A stretch of 64,000 nucleotides of DNA from Paracoccus hibiscisoli (GTDB taxonomy: Bacteria > Pseudomonadota > Alphaproteobacteria > Rhodobacterales > Rhodobacteraceae): assembly GCF_005048265.1 (NCBI RefSeq), contig NZ_SUNH01000015.1:59460-123459 (forward strand), in the 5' to 3' direction. Positions 1 to 9,513 of this stretch are shown here, piece after piece (within the stretch, counting starts at the first letter, position 1; each line of letters opens with the position of its first letter). The position numbers were made by a program, and so were the translations under genes. Under the pieces are notes generated by a model, which saw nothing but the letters and a program-made list of their open reading frames with translations, had not been told where the DNA came from and did no database searches.

Positions 1-142
1 GGGTCGGGCCGAGGGCTACGTGCTGATCTGGCCCGCGGGCGACGAGGCCACCCATACCCGCCTGCTGGCGGAGATCAGCGACAGCCTGACCCGCCACGGC
101 CCCGGCACGAACGAAGGGGCCGCACCCTCGACCCTGCCCTAG
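1..142 (+). CDS. C-terminal fragment of an unidentified protein (5' end outside the window)
   Basis: An open frame enters at the left edge (codons in register with base 2) and ends at a TAG at 140-142, giving the last 46 residues of a protein. The tail contains an Ile-Trp-Pro-Ala-Gly-Asp stretch followed by a short helix and a Pro/Ala/Thr-rich end. I do not recognise the family. It is convergent with trkH, and the stop codons of both genes lie in the same CTAG tetranucleotide at 139-142. Codon use is ordinary for the region, so it is probably a real gene, but nothing more can be said from the tail alone. Confidence 0.5.
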   Translation, partial: GRAEGYVLIWPAGDEATHTRLLAEISDSLTRHGPGTNEGAAPSTLP

Positions 143-1614
143 CCGCGCCAGAATCGCGGCAGCAGCAGCACCAGCACCGAGACCAGCTCCAGCCGACCCA
201 GGAACATGCCAAGCGTCATCAGCCACTTGGCCGAGGTCGGGAAATCGGCGACCGATCCGTTGGCGCTGATGCCTGGGCCCCAGACCGGGCCGATATTGGC
301 GATCGCCGTCCAGGCGGCGGTCAGCGCGGTGCGCGGGTGCAGCCCGGTCAGGGACAGGCCCACGATCAGCAGGCCGAAGGTCAGAAAGAACAGCGTAAAG
401 AACGCCATGACCGAATCGACCACGTCCTGATCCAGCGGCTGGCCGCCATAGCGCAGCGGATAGATGCGGCGCGGCGATTGCATGCGGCGGATCTGCGCGC
501 GGACGGCCTCGAACAGGACCAGGTATCGGAACACCTTGACCGAACAGCCCGTCGACCCGGTGCAGCCGCCGATCAGCCCCACAAGGACCAGCACGACCAG
601 CGGCAGGTGCCCCCATTGCGTCACGTCGGTCGAGGCAAAGCCCGTCCCCGAAAAGGTCGAGATGACGTTGAACACGGTCTCTCTCAGCATTTCCTCGGGG
701 TGGGCGGTCTGGCCCAGCCACAGCACCCGGTACAGGATCACCACCCCGCAGGCATAGGCCGTCCAGCGCAGATAGGCGCGCACCTGCACGTCGCGCCACA
801 GCGGCGCCGCCTGGCCGCGCATCAGCTGGACCATGCGGATGAACGGGATCGAGGCCAGCAGCATGAACACGCAGGCCGCCCATTCCGGCGCGCCCAGAAA
901 CTGTCCGAAGCTGGCGTCATAGCTGGAGAACCCGCCCGTCGAAATGGTGCTGAGCGCATGGACGATCGCGTCATAGCCGCTGAGCCCCAGCAGCAGATAG
1001 GTGATGATGCAGGCGCCGGTCAGGATCAGATACAGCTGCGTCATCTCTCCGGCGATCTGGCCCGCGCGGGGCAGCACCTTGCCCATCGTATCGAACCCTT
1101 CGGAGCGAAAGAACTGCATGCCGCCGACCTTCATCACCGGCAGGAACACCATCGCCACGACCACGATCCCCAGCCCGCCCGACCATTGCAGGATCGACCG
1201 CCACAGGTGGATGCCACGCGGCATCCCGTCCAGCACGGGGAACACGGTCGTGCCGGTGGTGGTGAAACCCGACATCGATTCGAACATCGCATCGGTAAAG
1301 CTGGCATCCGGCGCGCCCAGCACAAAGGGCAGCGCCCCGAAGGTCGGCAGCACCAGCCAGATCCCCGAGGTCAGCAGGAACGCCTGGTGCAGCGTCAGGT
1401 GGTCATAACGCCCCGCCGTGGTGACCGCGATCATCACGCCCGCGACCATGGTCATCACCGCCGATTGCAGGAACACCACCCAATGCGGATCGCCGTTCCA
1501 GGCATCGACCGCCATCGGGAACAGCATGAACGCGCCGATCGCGGTCAGGATCTTTCCGATCGGATGGGCGACGGGGCGGAGGTCTATCATCGCCTCTGGT
1601 TGCCGCGCGGTCAC
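139..1614 (-). CDS. trkH: Trk-type potassium uptake protein TrkH, membrane subunit
   Basis: Inner-membrane K+ translocating subunit of the Trk system, which works with the cytoplasmic NAD-binding TrkA (not seen here). The 491-residue product is the usual length. It is very hydrophobic and carries the four pore-loop repeats of the Trk/Ktr/HKT family: TTTGTTVFP near residue 118, ISTGGFSSYD near 223, FSGTGFASTD near 320 and ANIGPVWGPG near 440. The longest frame begins with GTG at 1612-1614; an in-frame ATG at 1590 is an alternative, with an AGAGG rather close to it. The gene is divergent from ppx with about 125 bp between them. Confidence 0.95.
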   Translation of the reverse strand: MTARQPEAMIDLRPVAHPIGKILTAIGAFMLFPMAVDAWNGDPHWVVFLQSAVMTMVAGVMIAVTTAGRYDHLTLHQAFLLTSGIWLVLPTFGALPFVLGAPDASFTDAMFESMSGFTTTGTTVFPVLDGMPRGIHLWRSILQWSGGLGIVVVAMVFLPVMKVGGMQFFRSEGFDTMGKVLPRAGQIAGEMTQLYLILTGACIITYLLLGLSGYDAIVHALSTISTGGFSSYDASFGQFLGAPEWAACVFMLLASIPFIRMVQLMRGQAAPLWRDVQVRAYLRWTAYACGVVILYRVLWLGQTAHPEEMLRETVFNVISTFSGTGFASTDVTQWGHLPLVVLVLVGLIGGCTGSTGCSVKVFRYLVLFEAVRAQIRRMQSPRRIYPLRYGGQPLDQDVVDSVMAFFTLFFLTFGLLIVGLSLTGLHPRTALTAAWTAIANIGPVWGPGISANGSVADFPTSAKWLMTLGMFLGRLELVSVLVLLLPRFWRG

Positions 1615-1739
1615 GGTCGCGTCAAGGGTCGTGAGGGGGCGCCCCGCAGCGCGCAGGGCGTCTGTGGCGCGGCGGCCCCTTGAATGGCGGCCTTGGGCAG
1701 GTTACGTTTTGTTCAACTTGTCATCGGAGGGCGTGTGTC

Positions 1740-2861
1740 ATGACGCCCAAGCGTCCTGCGGGTGCGGACGTGGTCCCGAGAAATACGGTCGAACCGTCGG
1801 GCACCCGACACCCCGAGGAGGGGGCGCTTTATGCTGCGCTCGACCTTGGGACCAATTCTTGCCGGATGCTGATTGCCCGACCGACGGGCAGTCAGTTTCA
1901 GGTCGTCGACAGCTTCTCCAAGCCGGTTCAGCTTGGTCAGGGGCTGGAAGCTTCGGGACGCCTGTCCCGCAGCTCGATGGCGCGTACCGTTCACGCGCTT
2001 CAAGTCTGCAAGCGCAAGCTGGACCAGCACAAGGTGCGCAACATGCGCCTTGTGGCGACCGAGGCGTGCCGGCGCGCACGCAACAGCCGCGATTTCCTGC
2101 GCACCATCCGCCGCGAGACCGGCCTGCCCATCGAGATCATCGGGTCCGAGGAGGAGGCGCGGCTGGCGGTGATCAGCTGCGCGCCGCTGGTCAGCCACAA
2201 GACCGAGACGCTGATGGTCGTCGATATCGGCGGCGGCTCGACCGAGCTGGTCTGGATCGACCTGGAGGACGTGGAGCCCAAGGAGCGGCCTCGCGCCATC
2301 ATGCGCCTGTCCGACGGCTTCGGGAACCCGCAGCCGGGTGGCGCGCGCGTCGTCGACTGGATCAGCGTGCCGTTGGGGGTTGCGACCCTGCGCGACCAGT
2401 TCGCGGATGTCGAGGACGATCAGGGCCGGTTCGCGCTGATGTCGTGGTTCTTCGAGGAGGCGCTGGCGAATTTCACCCCCTATGCCGACGGATCGCCCGA
2501 TGAGGGGTTCCAGATCATCGGCACGTCGGGCACCGTCACCACGGTCGCGGCCAGCTTTCTGGGCCTGCGCCGCTATGACCGGACCAAGGTGGACGGGCTG
2601 GAGATGACCAGCGACCAGATTGACCGCGTCATCCACAGCTATCTGCAGCTGGGCCCCGAGGGGCGGCGCACCGACCCGCGGATCGGCCGCGAACGCCATG
2701 CGCTGATCATGTCGGGCGCGGCGATCCTGCAGACGCTGATGCGGGTCTGGCCCACGAACAAGCTGTCGGTCGCGGATCGCGGCCTGCGCGAGGGGTTGCT
2801 TTATGCCCAGATGGTGCGCGATGGGGTGCTGGCGCCGGAAGGTTTGAACGGAGTGGCATGA
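1740..2861 (+). CDS. ppx: Ppx/GppA family phosphatase (exopolyphosphatase / pppGpp phosphohydrolase)
   Basis: Member of the ASKHA-fold Ppx/GppA family, which hydrolyses terminal phosphates of polyphosphate or converts pppGpp to ppGpp. The 373-residue protein has the phosphate-1 motif [16 protein letters not shown] near residue 33 and the phosphate-2 motif [14 protein letters not shown] near residue 160, plus an [10 protein letters not shown] loop. I chose the ATG at 1740 because GGAGG lies at 1726-1730, ten bases upstream; a longer frame from 1680 exists without a good ribosome site. Polyphosphate and pppGpp activity cannot be told apart from sequence alone. It is followed after one base by rlmE, so the two are co-transcribed. 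Confidence 0.9.
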   Translation: MTPKRPAGADVVPRNTVEPSGTRHPEEGALYAALDLGTNSCRMLIARPTGSQFQVVDSFSKPVQLGQGLEASGRLSRSSMARTVHALQVCKRKLDQHKVRNMRLVATEACRRARNSRDFLRTIRRETGLPIEIIGSEEEARLAVISCAPLVSHKTETLMVVDIGGGSTELVWIDLEDVEPKERPRAIMRLSDGFGNPQPGGARVVDWISVPLGVATLRDQFADVEDDQGRFALMSWFFEEALANFTPYADGSPDEGFQIIGTSGTVTTVAASFLGLRRYDRTKVDGLEMTSDQIDRVIHSYLQLGPEGRRTDPRIGRERHALIMSGAAILQTLMRVWPTNKLSVADRGLREGLLYAQMVRDGVLAPEGLNGVA

Positions 2862-2862
2862 G

Positions 2863-3615
2863 ATGACGAAGACACCGACCAGCCGGGACGGCAAGACCAG
2901 CGGGCGCGGTGCGCGCGATCTGCGCGTGCGCGTGAAATCCGCCAAGGGACGCAAGCTGTCCTCGACCCTGTGGCTGGAACGGCAGCTGAACGACCCCTAT
3001 GTGGTCCGCGCGAAGCGCGAAGGCTATCGCGGGCGGGCGGCCTACAAGATCATCGAGCTGGACGACAAGTACCGCTTTCTGGTGCCCGGCGCGCGGGTCG
3101 TCGATCTGGGCTGCGCGCCCGGCGGCTGGTGCCAAGTGGCGGTGGCCCGCGTGAACGCCCTGGGCGAGAAATCGGGCAAGAAGGTCGGGCGCGTGCTGGG
3201 CCTTGACCTGCAGGAGGTCGATCCGATCGCGGGGGCCGAGATCCACGTGCTGGATTTCCTGTCCGACGGCGCGGATGATCTGGTCAAGGGCTGGCTGGGC
3301 GGGCCTGCGGATGTGGTGATGTCGGACATGGCCGCATCGGCGTCCGGGCACAAGAACACCGACCACAACCGCATCGTGGCGCTGGTCGAGGCGGCGGCCC
3401 AGCTGGCCTTTGACGTGCTGGAGCCGGGCGGGACCTTTGTCGCCAAGGTCCTGGCAGGCGGCGCCGAGACCGAGATGCAGGCGATGCTGAAGCGCAACTT
3501 TACCAAGGTCGCCAACGTCAAGCCGCCCGCCAGCCGCAGCGACAGTTCCGAGAAGTTCGTCGTCGCCATGGGGTTCCGCGGCCGCGAGGCGCTGACGGGA
3601 CCCGAGGCGGGCTGA
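2863..3615 (+). CDS. rlmE: 23S rRNA (uridine-2'-O-)-methyltransferase RlmE (FtsJ/RrmJ)
   Basis: SAM-dependent enzyme that methylates the 2'-OH of U2552 (E. coli numbering) in the A-loop of 23S rRNA during 50S assembly. The 250-residue protein has a basic N-terminal extension of about 35 residues, then the FtsJ fold: SAM motif [14 protein letters not shown] near residue 82, acidic motif VMSDMA near 149 and FVAKVLAGG near 190. The Lys in AAYKIIE, the Asp of SDMA and the Lys of FVAKV match the catalytic K-D-K set of the family. Its ATG lies one base after the ppx stop. The ppx-rlmE pairing is common in Rhodobacterales as far as I recall. Confidence 0.93.
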   Translation: MTKTPTSRDGKTSGRGARDLRVRVKSAKGRKLSSTLWLERQLNDPYVVRAKREGYRGRAAYKIIELDDKYRFLVPGARVVDLGCAPGGWCQVAVARVNALGEKSGKKVGRVLGLDLQEVDPIAGAEIHVLDFLSDGADDLVKGWLGGPADVVMSDMAASASGHKNTDHNRIVALVEAAAQLAFDVLEPGGTFVAKVLAGGAETEMQAMLKRNFTKVANVKPPASRSDSSEKFVVAMGFRGREALTGPEAG

Positions 3616-3623
3616 ACGACCGC

Positions 3624-4667
3624 TTAGTCCGGCGTGCGGGTCATCTGCTGGCGATAGGTTTCGGGCGTGCGCCCGGTGGCCGCCACGAAGATCCGCGTGA
3701 AATGGCCGTGGCTGGCATAGCCCAGATCCTGGGCGATGCGCGGCGTGGGCCGGTCGGTATGGCGCAGCAGTTCGGCGGCGCGTTCCAGGCGCTGTTCGTG
3801 CACCAGATCAATCGCGCGGCGGCCGCGCGCCTGAAGGCAGGCGCGGTCCAGCTGGGTCAGCGTGGTGCCCAGGTCCTGCGCCAGATCGGCCAGGGTGCGG
3901 TCGGACCCGATCTCGCTGGCGGACAGGGCCAGGAACCGGTCGACCAGTGGCCGGTCGGCGAGCGCCGCGCCCGCGGAGGTGCGGCGGTCGCGCTCCGGGT
4001 CCAGCCGCGACAGGCGCAGCGACAGCACGTTCAGATAACAGTCCAGCGCCTTGCGGTCGGGGCTGCGCGCGGCCTCCTCGACCAGGGCCTGCAGGGTGGC
4101 GGCCAGGACCGCCGCGCCCTGACCGATGCAACCCGCCGTCACGCTGCGGGGCAGGGGGGGATCGACCTCGGCCACCAGTTCGGGAGAGATCAGCAGCACA
4201 TGCCCCTCGGCCCCGGCGCGGGGGCGGGCGGCAAAGGCCGTCCCTGAGGGGATGAACCGCACGTCGCCCGGCTCCAGGATGGTGCCGCTGCGCGGGAAAT
4301 CCAGCCGCATCCGCCCGCCGGTGACCCAGATCAGCGTGTGGTCGGGGCGGGTGCGGGGCTGGACGGGCGGGGTCGCGCTGCCCCAGGTGAAGGCGCCGAT
4401 GGGCAGCAGGCGCAGGCTGGCGCGGCGCGGTGCGGTGCGGCGCGAGGCCGGCGTCACGCGCACGGTCAGCGCGTCAGGCACGACGATGCGCCCATAGGAC
4501 AGCGCCGCAGGGGTGGTGCGCGGCAGCGTCGCGCCCGTGTCGCAGATGGACGCGGCGGTCACATCCACGTCGCCGCCCTGTCCGCGCACCGCCCGGCCAA
4601 GCGGGCCGAGGCGCGTCGGAGAGAACGGAAACCCCCCCTTCCAGCCAGAGCGTTCCCAGAGAGACAT
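3624..4667 (-). CDS. AraC family transcriptional regulator
   Basis: A 347-residue regulator with an N-terminal cupin-like sensing half (about residues 60-190, including LEPGDVRFIPSGTAF) and a C-terminal AraC double helix-turn-helix (about 245-340). The second HTH carries the family signature IAQDLGYASHGHFTRIFVAATG followed by TPETYRQQ. The ligand and target genes are not evident; it stands alone, convergent with rlmE (8 bp gap) and read in the same direction as miaA upstream. The ATG at 4667 has a purine-rich AGGCGGGG before it. The first 20 residues look unlike the family and a later start is possible. Confidence 0.88.
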   Translation of the reverse strand: MSLWERSGWKGGFPFSPTRLGPLGRAVRGQGGDVDVTAASICDTGATLPRTTPAALSYGRIVVPDALTVRVTPASRRTAPRRASLRLLPIGAFTWGSATPPVQPRTRPDHTLIWVTGGRMRLDFPRSGTILEPGDVRFIPSGTAFAARPRAGAEGHVLLISPELVAEVDPPLPRSVTAGCIGQGAAVLAATLQALVEEAARSPDRKALDCYLNVLSLRLSRLDPERDRRTSAGAALADRPLVDRFLALSASEIGSDRTLADLAQDLGTTLTQLDRACLQARGRRAIDLVHEQRLERAAELLRHTDRPTPRIAQDLGYASHGHFTRIFVAATGRTPETYRQQMTRTPD

Positions 4668-4770
4668 GTTCCCCGCCTGTCCTGAGCCGGCCGCATCGAC
4701 CGGCAGCTTATGGGCGGATTATTGCCCATCCCGGTTGAAACTCAATGAATCATCTGCGGGTTTCGCACAA

Positions 4771-5667
4771 TCATGACGCGATCGGCCCGGCGTTGCCCGC
4801 CTGCCACAGATGCCAGTCGCGCATCCGGCCCCGAAACCAGATCCGCTGCGATTTCGCATATTGTCGGGACGCGATAATGGCCCGTTCGGTGGCCTCCTGC
4901 AGGGTCAGCGCGCCGTGCAGATGCGCCATCAGTTCCGGCGCGCCGATGGCCCGCGCCCATTGCGCGGTGGGCGCCCAATGCGGCTGCATGGCGCGCGCCT
5001 CGTCCAGGGCGCCCTGCTCCAGCATGGCGTGGAATCGCCGGGCGATACGGTCCGCCAGCCAGTCGCGGTCGCTGGTGATTACGATGCGCTGGCAGGTGTC
5101 GGGCGGCATCAGGGGCGGCGGGGTGTCGGCCTGCCAGGCGGCGATGCCGCGCCCGGTGGCGGCCAGAACCTCCCACGCGCGCTGGACGCGGGCGGGGTTG
5201 CGCAGGTCGATCTGCGCGGCGCTCTGCGGGTCCAGTTCCGCGATCAGACCGGCCAGGCCGCCGGGTTCGGACAGCCGCGCATCGGCCTGGGCCCGCAGGG
5301 CGGGCGGCGTCGCGGGGATCTGCGCCAGCCCCCGCGTCAGCGCGGTCAGGTAAAGGCCCGTGCCCCCCACCACGATCAGCCGCCCCCGCAGCCCGGCCAC
5401 CTGACGCAGCCAGTCGCCCACCGAATAGGCAGCCCCCGGCGCGACATGACCGTACAGCGCGTGGGGCGCCAGCGCCTCATCAGTCGCGGAGGGGCGCGCG
5501 GTCAGCACCCGCCAGCAGGACCAGACCTGCAGCGCATCGGCATTCACGACCGTGCCGCCTTGGGCCTGCGCCACCGCCAATGCCAGCGCCGATTTGCCGC
5601 TGGCCGTCGGTCCCGCGATCACCAGGTGGCGCGAGGCGTCGATCTGTGTCAGGTCAGGGTCACGCAT
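4771..5667 (-). CDS. miaA: tRNA dimethylallyltransferase MiaA
   Basis: Transfers the dimethylallyl group from DMAPP to N6 of A37 in tRNAs that read UNN codons. The 298-residue protein has the P-loop IAGPTASGKSALALA near residue 14, then VVNADALQVW and VVGGTGLYLTAL, all typical of MiaA, and the usual length near 300. I took the ATG at 5667 as start because the P-loop then sits close to the N-terminus; the open frame extends much further upstream but through the divergent pyrH gene. A region of about 80 bp separates it from the pyrH start and must hold both promoters. Confidence 0.94.
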   Translation of the reverse strand: MRDPDLTQIDASRHLVIAGPTASGKSALALAVAQAQGGTVVNADALQVWSCWRVLTARPSATDEALAPHALYGHVAPGAAYSVGDWLRQVAGLRGRLIVVGGTGLYLTALTRGLAQIPATPPALRAQADARLSEPGGLAGLIAELDPQSAAQIDLRNPARVQRAWEVLAATGRGIAAWQADTPPPLMPPDTCQRIVITSDRDWLADRIARRFHAMLEQGALDEARAMQPHWAPTAQWARAIGAPELMAHLHGALTLQEATERAIIASRQYAKSQRIWFRGRMRDWHLWQAGNAGPIAS

Positions 5668-5748
5668 GGGCCATCCGGCAGTTGATCCGGCGGCCCTTTT
5701 GCGACATTTAACGGCGCGATGAAAGCGACCGGCGACAGGAGCCCCCCA

Positions 5749-6474
5749 ATGACCACCGAGACCCCCAGGCAATATGGCCGCGTGATGCTGAAGATCTCGG
5801 GCGAGGCGCTGATGGGCGACCAGGGCTATGGCCTGCACCCGCCCACCGTCGCCCGCATCGCAAGCGAAGTCGAGGCCGTGCAGGCCATGGGCGTCGAGGT
5901 CTGCATGGTCATCGGCGGCGGCAACATCTTTCGCGGGCTGCAGGGCAGCGCGCAGGGCATGGAGCGCACCACCGCCGACTATATGGGCATGCTGGCCACC
6001 GTCATGAACGCGCTGGCGATGCAGTCGTCGCTGGAGGCGCGCGGCCTGCATTGCCGCGTGATCAGCGCGATCCGCATGGACGAGGTCTGCGAGCCCTATA
6101 TCCGCCGCCGCGCCATCCGCCACCTGGAGAAGAAGCGCATCGTGATCTTTGCGGCCGGCACCGGAAATCCCTATTTCACCACCGACACCGCAGCCACGCT
6201 GCGCGCCTCGGAGATGAATTGCGAGGTGATCTTCAAGGGCACCAAGGTCGATGGCGTCTATGACAAGGACCCCAACAAGTTCCCCGACGCCAAGCGCTAT
6301 GAGACCGTCAGCTATGACGAGGCGCTGCAGAAGCATCTGGGCGTGATGGACGCGTCGGCCATCGCGCTGGCGCGCGACAACAAGCTGCCGATCATCGTGT
6401 TCTCGCTGGATGCGCCTGGCGGGTTCCGCTCGATCCTGGAAGGCCGGGGGATCTCGACCCGTGTCCACAACTGA
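5749..6474 (+). CDS. pyrH: UMP kinase PyrH
   Basis: Phosphorylates UMP to UDP, a step in pyrimidine nucleotide synthesis; bacterial hexameric amino-acid-kinase fold. The 241-residue protein begins close to the [12 protein letters not shown] nucleotide motif, followed by [10 protein letters not shown] and [16 protein letters not shown], all diagnostic. ATG 5749 is preferred over ATG 5719 because AGGAG at 5737-5741 is spaced seven bases from it and the length then matches the family. It starts the block pyrH, sodium channel, frr, uppS, cdsA, dxr, rseP, bamA. tsf and rpsB, often just upstream, are not here. Confidence 0.96.
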   Translation: MTTETPRQYGRVMLKISGEALMGDQGYGLHPPTVARIASEVEAVQAMGVEVCMVIGGGNIFRGLQGSAQGMERTTADYMGMLATVMNALAMQSSLEARGLHCRVISAIRMDEVCEPYIRRRAIRHLEKKRIVIFAAGTGNPYFTTDTAATLRASEMNCEVIFKGTKVDGVYDKDPNKFPDAKRYETVSYDEALQKHLGVMDASAIALARDNKLPIIVFSLDAPGGFRSILEGRGISTRVHN

Positions 6475-7267
6475 CGCGACTTTGCGCGGGCGTGTGGATC
6501 GGCTGATCCACGGGCCCCGCGCGCAGATGGTGATCACCGGGGTGATCCTGTTCAACGCCATGATCCTGGGGCTGGAGACGTCGCCTGCGATCATGGCCAG
6601 CGCCGGGCCGCTGATCCTGGCGCTGGATGCTGCCTGCCTGTCGATCTTCGTGATCGAGATCGCGATGAAGCTCTATGCCCGCGGGCTGCGCTTTTTCCGC
6701 GACGGCTGGAACGTGTTCGATTTCGTGATCGTGGGCATCGCGCTGATGCCGGCCACGCAGGGGCTGTCGGTGCTGCGCGCGCTGCGCATCCTGCGGCTGC
6801 TGCGCATCGTGTCGGTCACCCCCCGCCTGCGCCGCGTGGTCGAGGGGTTCCTGTCCGCGCTGCCCGGCATGGCGTCGGTGTTCCTGCTGATGGGAATCAT
6901 CTTCTACATCTTCGCCGTCATGGCGACCAAGCTGTTCGGGACGACCTTTCCCGAATGGTTCGGGGACATGGGCAATTCGGCCTATTCTCTGTTCCAGATC
7001 ATGACGCTGGAAAGCTGGTCGATGGGCATCGTGCGCCCGGTGATGGATGTCTATCCGCAGGCCTGGCTGTTCTTTGTGCCCTTCATCCTGATGACGACAT
7101 TCGCGGTGATGAACCTGGTCGTCGGTCTGATCGTGAATTCGATGCAGGAGGCCCATCAGGAGGAGGAGAACGCTGCGACCGAGGCCTATCGCGACGAGGT
7201 GCTGGCGCGCCTGACCGCGATCGAGGAACGGATGCGGCGCGACGGGGGTTCGGGCGATGCGCGCTGA
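6461..7267 (+). CDS. bacterial voltage-gated sodium channel (BacNaV)
   Basis: Single-domain six-helix channel that would assemble as a homotetramer in the inner membrane. Counting from GTG 6461 (268 aa), S1-S3 span about residues 21-97 and S4 about 103-118 carries Arg at 106, 109, 112 and 115, every third residue, as a voltage sensor requires. The selectivity filter TLESWSM at about 182-188 is the same as I recall for NavAb. S6 is followed by a charged C-terminal helix (about 228-260) that resembles the BacNaV coiled coil. The GTG start overlaps the pyrH end by 14 bases; an ATG at 6410 is an alternative with a longer overlap. Family knowledge: a Paracoccus channel (NavPZ) has been studied electrophysiologically. 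Confidence 0.9.
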   Translation: MSTTDATLRGRVDRLIHGPRAQMVITGVILFNAMILGLETSPAIMASAGPLILALDAACLSIFVIEIAMKLYARGLRFFRDGWNVFDFVIVGIALMPATQGLSVLRALRILRLLRIVSVTPRLRRVVEGFLSALPGMASVFLLMGIIFYIFAVMATKLFGTTFPEWFGDMGNSAYSLFQIMTLESWSMGIVRPVMDVYPQAWLFFVPFILMTTFAVMNLVVGLIVNSMQEAHQEEENAATEAYRDEVLARLTAIEERMRRDGGSGDAR

Positions 7268-7314
7268 TGGGAGCAGTGACGGGGGCCCGCTGCCGGACCC
7301 TTGGGCAAAGGCTT

Positions 7315-7343
7315 TGCCAATCTGCGACATTGTGGTTACAAGC
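7315..7343 (+). promoter_or_regulatory. candidate sigma70 promoter for frr
   Basis: TTGCCA at 7315-7320 and TACAAG at 7338-7343 are 17 bases apart, some 32 bases before the frr ATG. The -35 box lies in the right arm of a short palindrome (arms 7304-7310 and 7312-7318). This would let frr be expressed independently of pyrH and the channel gene. Confidence 0.4.
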
Positions 7344-7374
7344 GAAAAAAATTCCAAAGCAGAGGCAGTCCGAC

Positions 7375-7938
7375 ATGGCTGAGGACATCGACATCGATAT
7401 CGACGATCTGGAGCGGCGCATGAAGGGCGCCATCGACAGTCTGCGCGGCGAATTCGCCAGCCTGCGCACCGGGCGGGCCTCGGCCTCGATGATCGACCCG
7501 GTCCAGGTCGAGGCCTATGGCCAGATGACGCCGATCAACCAGCTGGGCACCGTCAACGTCCCCGAGCCGCGGATGGTCACGATCAACATCTGGGACAAGG
7601 GCATGGTCAACAAGGTCGAAAAGGCCCTGCGCGAAAGCGGCCTGGGCATCAACCCGCAGACCAACGGCACCATCATCATGCTGCCCATCCCCGAGCTGAA
7701 CGAGGAGCGGCGCCGCGAGCTGACCAAGGTCGCCGCCCAATATGCCGAAAGCGCCCGCGTCTCGATGCGCAACGTGCGTCGCGACGGCATGGACCAGGTC
7801 AAGAAGGCCAAGGCCGCCGGCATGCCCGAGGACGACCAGAAGCTCTACGAGACCGAGATCCAGTCCCTGACCGACCGCATGATCGCGGTGGTCGACGAGG
7901 CGCTGACGGCCAAGCAGGCCGAAATCATGCAGGTCTGA
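7375..7938 (+). CDS. frr: ribosome recycling factor
   Basis: Splits post-termination ribosomes together with EF-G. The 187-residue length is exactly that of the family. Characteristic stretches are [36 protein letters not shown], and [13 protein letters not shown] in the long helical domain. The first residues ([16 protein letters not shown]) match alphaproteobacterial RRFs. It lies seven bases upstream of uppS. Confidence 0.97.
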   Translation: MAEDIDIDIDDLERRMKGAIDSLRGEFASLRTGRASASMIDPVQVEAYGQMTPINQLGTVNVPEPRMVTINIWDKGMVNKVEKALRESGLGINPQTNGTIIMLPIPELNEERRRELTKVAAQYAESARVSMRNVRRDGMDQVKKAKAAGMPEDDQKLYETEIQSLTDRMIAVVDEALTAKQAEIMQV

Positions 7939-7945
7939 GCGGATC

Positions 7946-8683
7946 ATGGCCTGGCCCAGAGGCGCAGCGACCAAGGCGGTGGCAGAGGGGACGTCGCGTC
8001 CCCGCCATGTCGCCGTGATCATGGACGGCAACGGCCGATGGGCCACCGAACGCGGCTGGCCGCGTCTGGTCGGCCACCGGCGCGGCGCCGAACGCGTCAA
8101 GCAGATCGTCCGCGCCTGCCCCGATCTGGGGGTGGACTGGCTGACCATCTATGCCTTCTCGACCGAGAACTGGAAGCGGTCGACCGAGGAGGTCCTGGGT
8201 CTGATGAAGATCTTTCGCCGCTACATCCAGCGCGAGGCCGAGGAGATGTCGGGCGAGGGGGTGCGCATGCGCTTCATCGGCGAACGCTCGCGCCTGGACC
8301 GCAAGCTGCAGGAGCTGATGGCCTCGATCGAGGCGCGGACGGCGGGCAACACCCGGCTGAACCTGACGGTGGCGATCAACTATGGCGGCCGCGATGAGCT
8401 GGTGCGCGCCTCGACCCGGCTGGCCGAGCGCATCGTGCGGGGCGAGGTCACGTCCCCCTCCGAGGCCGATCTGGCCGATTGCATGGACACCGCCGGACAT
8501 CCCGATCCCGATCTGGTGATCCGCACCTCGGGTGAGACGCGGACGTCGAATTTCCTGCCCTGGCAGGCGGCCTATTCGGAATATGAATTCACGCCGACGC
8601 TGTGGCCCGATTTCACGCCCGACCATCTGGCGACGATCCTGGACCGGTTCGGCCTGCGCGACCGGCGCTTTGGCGGCGCATGA
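7946..8683 (+). CDS. uppS: isoprenyl transferase, undecaprenyl diphosphate synthase
   Basis: Cis-prenyltransferase that extends farnesyl diphosphate with IPP to the C55 carrier lipid of peptidoglycan synthesis. The 245-residue protein shows VIMDGNGRWATERG near residue 30 (with the catalytic Asp), the GHRRGAE segment, YAFSTENWKR near 70 and the C-terminal DLVIRTSGETRTSNFLPWQ substrate-binding motif. The cdsA start overlaps its stop as ATGA, so the two are translationally coupled. With dxr downstream, the cluster links isoprenoid precursor supply to use. Confidence 0.96.
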   Translation: MAWPRGAATKAVAEGTSRPRHVAVIMDGNGRWATERGWPRLVGHRRGAERVKQIVRACPDLGVDWLTIYAFSTENWKRSTEEVLGLMKIFRRYIQREAEEMSGEGVRMRFIGERSRLDRKLQELMASIEARTAGNTRLNLTVAINYGGRDELVRASTRLAERIVRGEVTSPSEADLADCMDTAGHPDPDLVIRTSGETRTSNFLPWQAAYSEYEFTPTLWPDFTPDHLATILDRFGLRDRRFGGA

Positions 8684-9510
8684 GGGCGGCACCGATCACC
8701 GGGGGCGGCAAATGGGGTGACCTGTCGCGCCGCGTGGCCTCGACGCTGGTGCTGCTGGCCATCGGAGTGCTGCTGGCCGTGGCGCAGGGTCCCTGGCTGA
8801 GGCTGGGCATGGCGATCATCACCGCCATCACCTTCTGGGAGCTGGCGGCGATGACCGGCTGGAAGAACCCGGCCCGCCATGTCACCCTGTTCGGACGCTC
8901 TCGCCCCATCGCGCTGGCCGCGATCGCGGGCGTGGCGCAGGCGTTCGCGCTGACCGGGCTGCCCTGGGCCTGGCTGGCGCTGTCGCTGCCGCTGCTGCTG
9001 GGCCTGCCGGGGGCGGCGCGGCGCGACCGGGCGACCTATGCGATCTTCGGCGCGGCGATCCTGCTGGTCGCCTATGAGCTGGTGCTGTTCCGCGAAAGCT
9101 TTGGCCTGAACTTCGTGCTGTGGCTGATGGGGGTCATCATCATCTCGGACACGGCCGGCTATTTCTTCGGGCGCATTCTGGGCGGGCCGAAATTCTGGGC
9201 CGCACTCAGCCCCAAGAAGACCTGGTCGGGCACCATTGCGGGCTGGATCGGGGCGTGCCTGTTCGGCGCGATCCTCTGGGCCACGGACCGGGGGGATGCC
9301 ACGCTGATCTGGGTGTCGCCGCTGGTCTGTTTCGCGGGCCAGATGGGCGACATCGCCGAAAGCTGGCTGAAGCGGCGGGCCGGGGTCAAGGACAGCTCGA
9401 ACCTGATTCCGGGCCATGGCGGCTTCATGGATCGTTTTGACGCAGTGACGGGCGCGGTGCTGGCCACCATGCTGATCGGATTCGTGACCAGCCTGCCCGT
9501 GGTGAACTGA
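8680..9510 (+). CDS. cdsA: phosphatidate cytidylyltransferase CdsA
   Basis: Integral-membrane enzyme making CDP-diacylglycerol from phosphatidate and CTP, the branch point of phospholipid synthesis. The 276-residue product has about seven hydrophobic segments and the CDP-diglyceride synthetase signature between about residues 228 and 255: SWLKRRAGVKDSSN followed by IPGHGGFMDRFDA. The ATG at 8680 overlaps the uppS stop; a longer frame further upstream has no support. Confidence 0.95.
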   Translation: MRAAPITGGGKWGDLSRRVASTLVLLAIGVLLAVAQGPWLRLGMAIITAITFWELAAMTGWKNPARHVTLFGRSRPIALAAIAGVAQAFALTGLPWAWLALSLPLLLGLPGAARRDRATYAIFGAAILLVAYELVLFRESFGLNFVLWLMGVIIISDTAGYFFGRILGGPKFWAALSPKKTWSGTIAGWIGACLFGAILWATDRGDATLIWVSPLVCFAGQMGDIAESWLKRRAGVKDSSNLIPGHGGFMDRFDAVTGAVLATMLIGFVTSLPVVN

Positions 9511-9513
9511 CAC

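Noticed and set aside
337..1683. Long open frames opposite to trkH, ppx, gatA, PBP1A/prfB and other genes
   Set aside because: They are Arg/His/Gln/Pro-rich products typical of antisense frames in high-GC DNA, without family resemblance or ribosome sites.
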